Assembly: GCA_038061695.1 (NCBI GenBank)
Contig: JBBTYT010000005.1
Coordinates: 1 to 61,076 of the forward strand
DNA: 61,076 nucleotides
Direction of reading: 5' to 3'
Origin: M10-OD1-4 sp038061695
Lineage (GTDB): Bacteria; Patescibacteriota; Minisyncoccia; GWC2-36-17; M10-OD1-4
The notes below the pieces were generated by a model that ran no database searches, had not been told where the DNA came from, and saw only the letters and a program-made list of their open reading frames with translations. This document shows, piece by piece, positions 16,359 to 24,027 of this stretch. The position numbers were made by a program, and so were the translations under genes. Each line of letters starts with the position of its first letter. The stretch's first letter is position 1.

Positions 16359-17777
16359 TTACACCCTAAACTTTTTTTTCTCCTCCTTCTCTATAATCTC
16401 AATACTCTCTTCAGATTTTTTAACCATCCCTGATAAATCACTAATAGAAAATTCATTTAATTCTTTAACTCTTTTTTCGAGATATTCCTTATGATTTCTA
16501 TTAGAATCATCTAAAACATCTGATAAAAGAGCATTTAATATCAATCCAACTTTTGGTCCAGGTTTAATATCTAATAATTTCATAAGATCAGCCCCATTTA
16601 TCTTCAACATTTTAACTGATATAGGATCTTTAGAAACCTTATCTATCATATATTTAAAATGCCTCAATTTATAAGGCTCTGCTTTTGGCGTTCCTGAACC
16701 TATTCTATCTGCATATCTAACCTTAATTAAATCCTCCATATTTTCTAATCCAACCTTGCTCACCAATCTTCTTACTGATGACTCAGAGACCTCATCAACA
16801 TTATAATAGAATAAATGATACCTCACGAGCAAAACGACTTTATCTATTTCCTCATTTGAAAATTTTAGTCTTTTCATTATATTCCTAGTTATTTTAGCTC
16901 CAACTATATCATGATTATAGAAAGTTGAATTATAACCATCACCTTGTTTAGTTTGTGGTTTAGCGACATCATGAAATAAAGCCCCCAAACGCACCTCTAA
17001 AGAATATTTTTGCTCTGCTGTATATTGTAAAGCATTAATATTATGCTCATAAACATCGTAAATATGGTGTTTATTCTGCCCTACACCAACACCACTAAAT
17101 GTCTCAGGTATCACAAATTTCAATAAATTCAACTTCAACATTAGGTCAAAGCCATATTTTGGATTATCAGAGATAACTATCTTTACAATCTCATCTCTTA
17201 TTCTTTCTTTTGAAACAAATGCAATATTTCCTGATAATAGGGAAATTTCCCTTTCCGTATCTTCCTCAATCTTAAAATTTAATTGGGAAGCAAATCTCAC
17301 AGCCCTCATTAACCTCAAAGCATCCTCTTTGAATCTATCTTCTGGATTACCAACAGCACGAATTTCTTTATTTTTTAAATCTTTCTGGCCATCAAATGGA
17401 TCTATGATTTCGCCACTGGAGCCTAAGGCCATAGCATTTATAGTGAAATCTCTTCTTTTTAAATCTTCTTTAAGGTTTTTTGTATATTCTACAGAATCTG
17501 GATGCCTTTTATCTGAATAATCAGCATCAATCCTATAAGTAGTAACTTCTATTTGAAAAGTCTCAATAAAAACAGTTACTGTTCCGAATTTATTAATATA
17601 AATGGTTTTAGAAAATAGTCCTTGGATCTCTTCCGGTAAAGCGCTAGTTGCAATATCCCAATCTTTTGGCTCTTTGCCAATCAAAAAATCACGCACACAA
17701 CCGCCGACAGCATATGCTTCAAATCCAGCTTTATTAAGCTCTTCTATTACAAAAATAACTTCTTTTTTTAATTTCAT
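16359..17777 (-). CDS. cca: CCA-adding tRNA nucleotidyltransferase / poly(A) polymerase family protein with HD domain
   Basis: A class II polymerase-beta-type enzyme that adds or repairs tRNA 3' CCA ends. GGCVRDFLIG is at about residues 25-34 with the metal-binding DWDIAT near 39-44. RRDFTINAMA lies near 109-118, and an RNA-binding neck follows (DALRLMRAVRFASQL). An HD domain carries HDVAKP near residue 272. The length of 472 fits HD-containing bacterial CCA enzymes. Both tRNA genes seen here already encode CCA, so repair may be its main duty. A closely related poly(A) polymerase cannot be excluded. Confidence 0.92.
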   Translation of the reverse strand: MKLKKEVIFVIEELNKAGFEAYAVGGCVRDFLIGKEPKDWDIATSALPEEIQGLFSKTIYINKFGTVTVFIETFQIEVTTYRIDADYSDKRHPDSVEYTKNLKEDLKRRDFTINAMALGSSGEIIDPFDGQKDLKNKEIRAVGNPEDRFKEDALRLMRAVRFASQLNFKIEEDTEREISLLSGNIAFVSKERIRDEIVKIVISDNPKYGFDLMLKLNLLKFVIPETFSGVGVGQNKHHIYDVYEHNINALQYTAEQKYSLEVRLGALFHDVAKPQTKQGDGYNSTFYNHDIVGAKITRNIMKRLKFSNEEIDKVVLLVRYHLFYYNVDEVSESSVRRLVSKVGLENMEDLIKVRYADRIGSGTPKAEPYKLRHFKYMIDKVSKDPISVKMLKINGADLMKLLDIKPGPKVGLILNALLSDVLDDSNRNHKEYLEKRVKELNEFSISDLSGMVKKSEESIEIIEKEEKKKFRV

Positions 17778-17885
17778 AATTTAAATATACCATATAAGAT
17801 CGATTATTTACAATCGTGAAAAAAATATAAGTTGTATAAGTTTGATTTTAAATAAAATTTAATATATCATTCTTTTCATGCGCTT

Positions 17886-17960
17886 GCTCTCGTCGTTCAA
17901 TGGATAAGACACTCCCCTGCGAAGGGAGAAATGCAGGTTCGATTCCTGCCGAGAGCACCA
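17886..17960 (+). tRNA. tRNA-Arg(GCG)
   Basis: The cloverleaf has acceptor stem GCTCTCG/CGAGAGC, anticodon stem CTCCC/GGGAG with loop CTGCGAA (anticodon GCG) and T-arm GCAGG-TTCGATT-CCTGC. The discriminator is A and CCA is encoded. Most bacteria read CGU/CGC with an ACG anticodon edited to inosine; G34 here would read CGC and CGU without editing. Confidence 0.95.
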
Positions 17961-18044
17961 CGTAGGAAAAGTCAATTCGAACCATATTTTAGGAGAAAGA
18001 AGAAAAGAAAAATTTTTAATAATTGAATTCATAGGATTTTGAGC

Positions 18045-18073
18045 AAAAAACAGCAGAAATGCTGATTTTTTTA
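18045..18073 (+). terminator. Terminator downstream of tRNA-Arg
   Basis: CAGCA-GAAA-TGCTG with flanking A and T runs (18045-18050 and 18065-18072) forms a compact terminator with a GNRA-like tetraloop. Confidence 0.65.
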
Positions 18074-18079
18074 TTTGGC

Positions 18080-18108
18080 TTGACAACAAACACCAGATAT
18101 GTTAACCT
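18080..18108 (+). promoter_or_regulatory. Promoter of the GC-rich orphan gene
   Basis: Perfect TTGACA, a 17-base spacer and TAACCT. The leader of about 85 bases contains a TCGGA-ATCG-TCCGA hairpin near 18120-18133 and a strong AAAGGAG ribosome binding site. Confidence 0.55.
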
Positions 18109-18200
18109 TTGCATAGAGAATCGGAATCGTCCGAAATCCCCTTACCATGAGGGAATCGTGGTAGTAGCACATTCCAAAAAACGAAAGGAGACATAGTAGT

Positions 18201-18701
18201 ATGAACATCAACAGGCTGTATCAGATCCTTCGGGAAACCACCGCTCAACTTCGGAAGGGCGGGGAAATCGAAGGCGACCCCAAGCTCGTGGACGCCGTCA
18301 AGAACTTCAAGGAAGGCGACAACATCGACAAGCTCCCCGGTGGCTCGGTGCACATCTACGCCATGCCACACGAATCGCAGACAAAGGACGGCATCGAGAA
18401 GGTGGACCTCCACTTCATCGTCGTGGGCGTGGACAAGGCCAAGGCGGAGCATTACAAGGACGAGCTCATCGCCATCCTCAAGACCTACCCGCAGCCGGAG
18501 CGCCTCGCTGGTGGTCCCTCCTACATCGAAGTCGGCAGTGAGATTGGCGACCAGGGGGTGGCGTTCCAGTTGTTTGCCCTCGGCAAGGTTCTCGGTCTCT
18601 GGGACATCATCACGCCGGAGAAATTTGGCTTAACCGGGTCCGAGGCAAACGAGATGGCGAGCATGGGCTTCGTGATGATAAGTGGTTTCAAAGCCGCCTA
18701 A
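18201..18701 (+). CDS. GC-rich orphan protein of unknown function
   Basis: A 166-residue soluble protein with no motif I recognise and no signal peptide or membrane helix. It starts MNINRLYQILRETTAQLRKG, has an alternating beta/alpha look with VDLHFIVVGVDKAKAEHYKDE in the middle, and is rich in charged residues. Its coding sequence is much richer in G+C than almost everything else here, with C/G-ending codons (CTC, GTG, AAG, GAC). It has its own TTGACA promoter, strong Shine-Dalgarno and large terminator. These traits, and its place just 3' of tRNA-Arg, suggest horizontal acquisition or an unusually highly expressed gene. Confidence 0.8.
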   Translation: MNINRLYQILRETTAQLRKGGEIEGDPKLVDAVKNFKEGDNIDKLPGGSVHIYAMPHESQTKDGIEKVDLHFIVVGVDKAKAEHYKDELIAILKTYPQPERLAGGPSYIEVGSEIGDQGVAFQLFALGKVLGLWDIITPEKFGLTGSEANEMASMGFVMISGFKAA

Positions 18702-18734
18702 CTCACGAGCAATCAGTTCCGTTTGTTTCATCAC

Positions 18735-18778
18735 GAGCCCCTTGCGAAACACGTTTTCGCTCGGGGCTCTATTTTTTT
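18735..18778 (+). terminator. Strong terminator after the GC-rich orphan gene
   Basis: GAGCCCC/GGGGCTC encloses an inner GCGAAA/TTTTCGC pairing and is followed by TATTTTTTT. Confidence 0.85.
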
Positions 18779-18820
18779 CTAAAATCATTGAAACTTTCAT
18801 AGAAATGTTTTATTATTTAA

Positions 18821-19036
18821 GTATTCGCTTCGCGAATTATTGGATTGAATGCCACCAAAAAAACTTGTTCCCGTTTTGTCTGAGCGAAGCGAAGTTACAA
18901 AATGCAATCCCGCCTATTTAAGTATAAGGCTAGGAAATTGTCACCCAGTAGGTGATTATGCTAAATCAGCGGTGCGGCTCCGCCGCCTTTTCGGATTGTT
19001 TTCGCGAGGGGACTTCCTCGCCACCGCAGGCGGCGA
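18821..19036. repeat. Cluster of short palindromic hairpins in non-coding DNA
   Basis: Within about 215 bases lie at least four compact inverted repeats: ATTCGC-TTC-GCGAAT (18823-18837), TCACC-N5-GGTGA (18941-18955), GCGG-CT-CCGC (18974-18983) and GCGAGG-N6-CCTCGC (19004-19021). A GAGCGAAGCGAAG string near 18880 echoes the first. The stretch is GC-rich against its flanks and contains no convincing gene. It could be a REP-like element, a structured RNA or the remnant of a mobile element. Confidence 0.5.
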
Positions 19037-19090
19037 AATGCGTTCAGACTAATTCAAAAATTTTGGATTCTTTCAACGGGAGAACCTTCT

Positions 19091-19510
19091 TTAGAATAAA
19101 AATCTCATATACCAATGTTTGATTAGAGAATTAGTTTCATCAATATATTCTTTTTGTTTATCTGGTTTATGTGTCCATTGAGGGACGCTTGGTAGAATCA
19201 TCAAGAAGTAGAGTAGCGCATAAGGAAGATATCTCTTCTGAAGCTCTGCAGAAAGTGGATGAATAGATAAGTAGCCCTCTGAAAACTTTTCAATAAGATA
19301 TTTACTCATGGCACCCATAGTGCTCGTTGGACCTGGGCCACGATAAAGTACGTTTGCTAACTCTTCTTCACTATGTCCAAACTTTGCCATAAATTCAATT
19401 ATATTAATTGGCCTAGTTGTTCTATACACCTCTACGGTTCTATAAAAACGATTACCATATGCATTCAAACGACACTTTTGGCGTTTTAGATTAAAAAAAA
19501 GTATATTCAA
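19091..19510 (-). CDS. Hypothetical protein
   Basis: An open frame of 139 residues with plausible protein-like composition (NIIEFMAKFGHSEEELANVLYRG, a Pro/Trp-containing hydrophobic segment YALLYFLMILPSVPQW). I recognise no family. The first 40 residues look less protein-like; an in-frame Met at residue 41 (start 19390) is an alternative start. The gene is flanked by the hairpin cluster and by rpsO on the other strand, and may be a remnant. Confidence 0.45.
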   Translation of the reverse strand: MNILFFNLKRQKCRLNAYGNRFYRTVEVYRTTRPINIIEFMAKFGHSEEELANVLYRGPGPTSTMGAMSKYLIEKFSEGYLSIHPLSAELQKRYLPYALLYFLMILPSVPQWTHKPDKQKEYIDETNSLIKHWYMRFLF

Positions 19511-19561
19511 CCGACCAGAAAAAGAAATTTTAAGAGTATAAAAAGATTATTTATTAACTCC

Positions 19562-19590
19562 TTGCATATTTTTTGAATATATGATATTGT
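19562..19590 (+). promoter_or_regulatory. rpsO promoter
   Basis: TTGCAT, a 17-base spacer and TATTGT, 35 bases before the rpsO start. Confidence 0.55.
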
Positions 19591-19624
19591 GTTTAAATAT
19601 TAGTAAATTATCTTATAAAAGACT

Positions 19625-19891
19625 ATGTTAAGAACAGAAAAGAAAGCTGGAGCAATTAAACTAACCAGATTACATAAAAATGATACTGGTTCTCCTGAAG
19701 CTCAAATATCTTTATTTTCAGAAAAAATAAATGAATTAACCGATCATCTCAAGAAGCATCCTAAGGATAACCACTCCAGAAGAGGCTTAATTACTATGGT
19801 TACCAAGAGAAGAAGCTTATTAAATTACCTAGGGAGAGAAAGCGAGAAAAGGTATGATTCTTTAGTAAAAAAACTTGGTTTAAGAAAATAA
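19625..19891 (+). CDS. rpsO: 30S ribosomal protein S15
   Basis: Binds the central domain of 16S rRNA and seeds platform assembly. The 88-residue protein carries the family signature LTDHLKKHPKDNHSRRGLIT in the centre and ends in the basic LLNYLGRESEKRYDSLVKKLGLRK. The length is canonical. As in many bacteria it lies close to pnp, though here an NYN-domain gene is inserted between them and a terminator follows rpsO. Confidence 0.98.
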   Translation: MLRTEKKAGAIKLTRLHKNDTGSPEAQISLFSEKINELTDHLKKHPKDNHSRRGLITMVTKRRSLLNYLGRESEKRYDSLVKKLGLRK

Positions 19892-19895
19892 AAGA

Positions 19896-19931
19896 AAGAA
19901 AATTCTGTTTTAAAACGGAATTTTCTTTTAT
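19896..19931 (+). terminator. Terminator after rpsO
   Basis: GAAAATTCTG...CGGAATTTTC pairs through at least ten positions (one G-U) and is followed by TTTTA. Confidence 0.75.
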
Positions 19932-19943
19932 ATCTTTATACAA

Positions 19944-20459
19944 ATGCCTGTCATAAAACATCCTAGTCAAAGAGTTGGTATATTTATAGATGTACAAAAT
20001 CTCTATCATTCTGCAAAAAATCTTTACAAAACAAAGGTAAATTTTAAAGAAGTCCTAAACACAGCGGTAGCCGGAAGACAACTTGTTAGAGCTATTGGTT
20101 ATGTCATCTCAACAGAGTCCGGAGAAGAAAGAATATTCTTTGATGCTTTAACAAAACTTGGAATTGAAACAAAGGAGAAAGAACTTCAGATATTTTTTGG
20201 TGGTCTTAAAAAGGCGGACTGGGATGTTGCTATAGCAGTTGACGCCTTACGCTTAGCACCATCTTTGGATACTGTCGTGCTTTGTTCTGGGGATGGAGAT
20301 TTCGCACCGCTTGTTGAACAGCTTCAAAGTATGGGAAAACAGGTTGAAATAATAGCATTTTCAAAAAGTGCCTCATCAAAACTACAGGAAGCATGTGATG
20401 ATTTCGTTGATCTTTGTGAAAAACCTGAAAAATATCTTTTCGGTAAAAAAAGAAGATAA
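19944..20459 (+). CDS. NYN-domain (LabA/DUF88-like) predicted ribonuclease
   Basis: A 171-residue PIN-like-fold protein of the NYN family, expected to be a metal-dependent RNase. Catalytic acidic residues are seen in FIDVQNLYH (about residues 14-22), ADWDVAIAVDAL (about 91-102) and CSGDGDFAPLVEQL (about 113-126), the typical four-Asp site. It lies between rpsO and pnp, which fits an RNA-processing role, but the target is unknown. No transmembrane segment is present. Confidence 0.88.
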   Translation: MPVIKHPSQRVGIFIDVQNLYHSAKNLYKTKVNFKEVLNTAVAGRQLVRAIGYVISTESGEERIFFDALTKLGIETKEKELQIFFGGLKKADWDVAIAVDALRLAPSLDTVVLCSGDGDFAPLVEQLQSMGKQVEIIAFSKSASSKLQEACDDFVDLCEKPEKYLFGKKRR

Positions 20460-20504
20460 TTAAAAAATAATCAATTTCGTCTGAATTATTGATACTCGGA
20501 TAGG

Positions 20505-20524
20505 TAGACTATATATGTAGTCTA
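20505..20524 (+). promoter_or_regulatory. Hairpin in the pnp leader
   Basis: TAGACT-N8-AGTCTA lies about 37 bases before the pnp start. In enterobacteria a leader hairpin mediates pnp autoregulation; whether this shorter one does is an inference. Confidence 0.35.
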
Positions 20525-20560
20525 AAATCTGGGTGTCAAAAAAAGGCGATATTTAAAATA

Positions 20561-22645
20561 ATGAAGACACAAGAATTCTCCATCAAAGTTGGAGATAAAA
20601 CTCTTAAGATTGAAAAAAATATACTGGCAGAACAGGCAAATGGAGCTATTTTGATAACCTCCGGTGAAACTACCGTACTCTGCACAGCTGTTATGGGCAG
20701 ACATCCTTCAAACCTAAATTACTTTCCACTCAATGTAGAATATCAGGAAAAATATTATGCATCAGGAAAAATTCCCGGATCATTCTTTAAAAGAGAAGGT
20801 AAATCATCCGATACGGCAGTATTAAAATCAAGACTTATAGACAGATGCCTAAGACCTTTATTTGATCATGGTGTTAAAAATAGTATTCAAATCATCGCCT
20901 CTGTACTCTCCTCAGATATTGAAAATGATGCTGATATATTAGCAATGAACGGGGCATCTTTAGCTCTCACGATTTCAGATATACCATTTATGGGTCCTCT
21001 TGGAGCTGTAAGAATAGGCAGAGTAAATGGAAATTTCGTTTTAAACCCAACCGAAGAAGAAAGAAAAAATTCTGACCTGGATCTCATCGTTGCAGGCACA
21101 AAAGATAGAATAAATATGGTGGAAGCCGGAGCAAATCAAGTTCCTGAATCTGAGCTTGTTAAAGCATTCCAACTTGCTCAAGATGAAATAACAAAAATAG
21201 TTATAGAACAAGAAAAAATTACTAAAAATATAGGGAAAAAGAAAGTAATCTTCAATTTGTCAAAACCATCTGAAGAGCTGATAAAAGACGTTAAATCTCA
21301 AGTTTCAGAAAAAATAGAAGATTTCTTATACAATCCGGACAAGCTAGAAAGGATGCATGAAATTAATGAGGTTAAAAATACACTACTAAAATATATCAAG
21401 GAAAAATATCCTGAAAATCCTGAAAATACAGAGATGTCGGAAAAAATATTTGAAGATGAAATTGATTATATAACTCATAAAAATATACTTGAAAAAGGAA
21501 GGAGATCTGATGGTAGAAAACCAGCAGAATTAAGAGCTATAGAAACGGAAGCTGGTTTATTAGCAAGAACTCATGGCTCAGGATTTTTCAAGAGAGGTTC
21601 AACTCAAGCCTTAACAATCCTAACTCTTGGTGATCCGCTAAGTGGTCAAATAATAGACACTATGGATGAGAGCTACAATAAGAAATTTATGCATCACTAT
21701 AATTTTCCACCATTTTCTGTCGGCGAGACTGGTCCGTTAAGAGGTCCCAGCAGAAGGGATATAGGACATGGGTCATTAGCAGAAAGAGCTTTAAAAGCTA
21801 TTCTTCCTAGCCAAGAAGAATTTCCTTACACAATAAGACTTGTTTCTGAAATATTATCATCAAATGGATCATCCTCTATGGCATCAGTTTGTGGTTCATC
21901 TCTTGCGCTTATGGACGGCGGTGTTCCTATTAAAAAGATAGCTGCTGGAATAGCAATGGGTCTCATGACTGGGAAAAATGGCGAATATGTAGTACTAACA
22001 GATATCCAAGGGCCTGAAGATCATCATGGAGATATGGATTTTAAAGCTGCCGGAACTGATGAAGGAATTACCGCCCTACAAATGGATGTTAAGATTGATG
22101 GCGTTACAATTAAAATGCTTGAAGATACTTTAAAACAGGCGAAGGAAGCAAGACTTGAAATTATAGAACATATTAAAAAGACAATATCAGAACCAAGAAG
22201 CTCTCTTTCAAAATATGCTCCAAAAATTGAAACGATAAAAATAGACCCTAAGAAAATTGGTTTAATTATTGGAAGCGGTGGGAAGACAATAAATGGTATT
22301 ATAGAAACAACTGGCGCTAAGATTTCTTTGGAAGATGATGGCTCAGTGTTTATAAGTTCAACTGATGTCGGAGCAATAGCAAAAGCCAAAAAAATCATTG
22401 AAGGATTAGTCAAGGAACCTAAGGAAGGTGAAATATATAGTGGCGTTGTAACAAAGACAACGGATTTTGGAGCTTTTGTTCAAATACTTCCAGGAAAAGA
22501 AGGCTTGATTCATATATCAAATCTCAAAAAAGAACGCGTTAAATCAGTAGAAGAAGTTGTAAGGAGAGGTGATACCGTGAAAGTAAAAATAATGAATGTG
22601 GATCCGTCAGGTAAAATTCAATTATCTATGAAAGATATTGAATAA
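20561..22645 (+). CDS. pnp: Polyribonucleotide nucleotidyltransferase (PNPase)
   Basis: A phosphorolytic 3'-to-5' exoribonuclease, trimeric. Two RNase PH domains (about residues 10-225 and 310-530) flank a helical linker. The active-site stretch GPEDHHGDMDFKAAGTD lies near 485-501 with the catalytic Asp pair. A KH domain (KKIGLIIGSGGKTINGII) starts near 565 and an S1 domain (GEIYSGVVTKTTDFGAFVQI) near 625. At 694 residues it is full length. Together with RNase Y in this window it would form the core of mRNA decay. Confidence 0.98.
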   Translation: MKTQEFSIKVGDKTLKIEKNILAEQANGAILITSGETTVLCTAVMGRHPSNLNYFPLNVEYQEKYYASGKIPGSFFKREGKSSDTAVLKSRLIDRCLRPLFDHGVKNSIQIIASVLSSDIENDADILAMNGASLALTISDIPFMGPLGAVRIGRVNGNFVLNPTEEERKNSDLDLIVAGTKDRINMVEAGANQVPESELVKAFQLAQDEITKIVIEQEKITKNIGKKKVIFNLSKPSEELIKDVKSQVSEKIEDFLYNPDKLERMHEINEVKNTLLKYIKEKYPENPENTEMSEKIFEDEIDYITHKNILEKGRRSDGRKPAELRAIETEAGLLARTHGSGFFKRGSTQALTILTLGDPLSGQIIDTMDESYNKKFMHHYNFPPFSVGETGPLRGPSRRDIGHGSLAERALKAILPSQEEFPYTIRLVSEILSSNGSSSMASVCGSSLALMDGGVPIKKIAAGIAMGLMTGKNGEYVVLTDIQGPEDHHGDMDFKAAGTDEGITALQMDVKIDGVTIKMLEDTLKQAKEARLEIIEHIKKTISEPRSSLSKYAPKIETIKIDPKKIGLIIGSGGKTINGIIETTGAKISLEDDGSVFISSTDVGAIAKAKKIIEGLVKEPKEGEIYSGVVTKTTDFGAFVQILPGKEGLIHISNLKKERVKSVEEVVRRGDTVKVKIMNVDPSGKIQLSMKDIE

Positions 22646-22660
22646 ATACCTATCTTCTAA

Positions 22661-22693
22661 AAAACCGCGTATTTTATATATGCAGTTTTTTTC
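22661..22693 (+). terminator. Terminator after pnp
   Basis: ACCGCGTAT pairs imperfectly with ATATGCAGT and is followed by a long T run; the upstream A run extends the stem. Confidence 0.65.
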
Positions 22694-22711
22694 TTCTTAT
22701 CCATTATTTTC

Positions 22712-22740
22712 TTGTTAAGAAAATAAATATATTGTATAAT
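22712..22740 (+). promoter_or_regulatory. Promoter of the proline-rich membrane protein gene
   Basis: TTGTTA, a 17-base spacer and perfect TATAAT, 39 bases before the ATG at 22780. Confidence 0.6.
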
Positions 22741-22779
22741 ACAAAGTAATAAAATAATTATTAGAATTGCTTATATATT

Positions 22780-24024
22780 ATGGACTCAAACACTACTCCT
22801 GCAAAAGAAGTTGTCACACCGAATAACTTACCAATCCTTGATGACAAAAAAATTGAAACTCATACCATGCAACAAGATTTGCAACATCCTAATTTAAAAA
22901 AATCTTCATCTTCATCAGATGTATTTGATGTGGCTACCCCTTCCGAAAAAACAAAAATACCAGAACCTCCGAAACCGCCAACATTCACATCTGATTTAGG
23001 AATTAAAAAACCATCTCCTTTTGATAGATTCAAAAAACCTCAAGATCTTGAAAAAGAAGGAGTTGATATGTCAAAGCTTAGAGAAATGATACCAAAAACT
23101 TCCGATCAGTCAAATATGATTAAACAGCCATCAATGGAGGTAACTAATTCTACTCTGCCACCGATGCCTTCGGAAATAAAACCAACTGATGTGAGGAAGT
23201 TAGCAATAGATATTCCTGGTGAAAAAAGCAAGGCTTCTTTAATAATAGCATTAGCACTAATTATAATTCTTGTTGCAGGTGGAGCTGGCTTTGGCTATTA
23301 TTGGTTTTTTATTAAAACGACTGTGCCACTAGAAATAACAATGGAAGAAGAAAAAGAAAATCCTGAAGTTGTAATAATCCCGGAACCAATTACTCAAGAA
23401 CCAATAATAAATACGGAAGAGGTGATACCACCTATCATTATAATAATTCCAGAACCAGCAACTCCGCAAACAGATCTCATCTTCAAACAAACAATGATTA
23501 CAACATCTAATCAAAAAGATCAGATTGAATTAATAAAAAGTCTAAAAGCAGATGCAAAGTCTATCGCGGGAGATGGGACGATAACAAGACATCTATTTAA
23601 AATTTCAAATGATACGGAAAAAAGATTTATAATAAATAGAGAGCTTCTGAATATGTTTGAAATATCTATACCGGAAACAATATTAGCATACATAGGCAAT
23701 ATTGAATTTGTAAGTTACAAAATAGATAATTCTATAAGATATGGAATAATAGCAAATATACAAAATAAAGATGCCGTAATGACAGCATTAAAAAATTGGA
23801 ATATTGACGCGATTAAAGAATTAAAGACCCTTTTTATGAGTGAGCCCATCACAATACCTGAAAGCCCTAAATTTTCAGAAAACATATATCTTAACTTCAG
23901 CAAAATATATATCAACCTAACAAGTACAGATATAAGTCTGGACTTCGGCATTTCCGACAAATACCTCATTATAGCAACATCAAAAGATATGATATTTGGA
24001 TCTATACTTCACACTCAACAATAG
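22780..24024 (+). CDS. Single-span membrane protein with proline-rich cytoplasmic region
   Basis: A 414-residue protein of unknown function. Residues 1-150 are polar and rich in Pro, Ser and Lys, without clear fold. One transmembrane helix lies near 152-177 (SLIIALALIIILVAGGAGFG). After an acidic Pro/Ile/Glu linker comes a folded-looking domain (about 225-414), probably outside the membrane, with alternating beta and alpha segments. I recognise no named family; the architecture (long N-terminal cytoplasmic tail, one helix, extracytoplasmic domain) recurs in this group. Only three bases separate it from the next gene, so the two are likely cotranscribed. Confidence 0.8.
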   Translation: MDSNTTPAKEVVTPNNLPILDDKKIETHTMQQDLQHPNLKKSSSSSDVFDVATPSEKTKIPEPPKPPTFTSDLGIKKPSPFDRFKKPQDLEKEGVDMSKLREMIPKTSDQSNMIKQPSMEVTNSTLPPMPSEIKPTDVRKLAIDIPGEKSKASLIIALALIIILVAGGAGFGYYWFFIKTTVPLEITMEEEKENPEVVIIPEPITQEPIINTEEVIPPIIIIIPEPATPQTDLIFKQTMITTSNQKDQIELIKSLKADAKSIAGDGTITRHLFKISNDTEKRFIINRELLNMFEISIPETILAYIGNIEFVSYKIDNSIRYGIIANIQNKDAVMTALKNWNIDAIKELKTLFMSEPITIPESPKFSENIYLNFSKIYINLTSTDISLDFGISDKYLIIATSKDMIFGSILHTQQ

Positions 24025-24027
24025 TAA

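Noticed and set aside
18102..18452. Minus-strand open frame opposite the GC-rich orphan gene
   Set aside because: Antisense shadow; the plus-strand gene has promoter, ribosome binding site and terminator.
18340..18633. Open frame within the GC-rich orphan gene, rich in Arg and Ser
   Set aside because: Alternative frame of a GC-rich gene; long open frames are expected there by composition.
18849..19052. Plus-strand open frame of 67 codons (MPPKKLVPVLSERSEV...) over the hairpin cluster
   Set aside because: Its translation simply follows the palindromes; no ribosome binding site and no protein-like pattern.
4217..19090. Direct repeats of the tRNA 3' ends marking att sites of integrated elements
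   Set aside because: Looked for copies of the tRNA-Gly and tRNA-Arg 3' ends downstream of the foreign-looking genes; none found, and no integrase sits next to them.
22024..22413. Minus-strand frame of 129 codons inside pnp
   Set aside because: Antisense shadow of a fully conserved gene.
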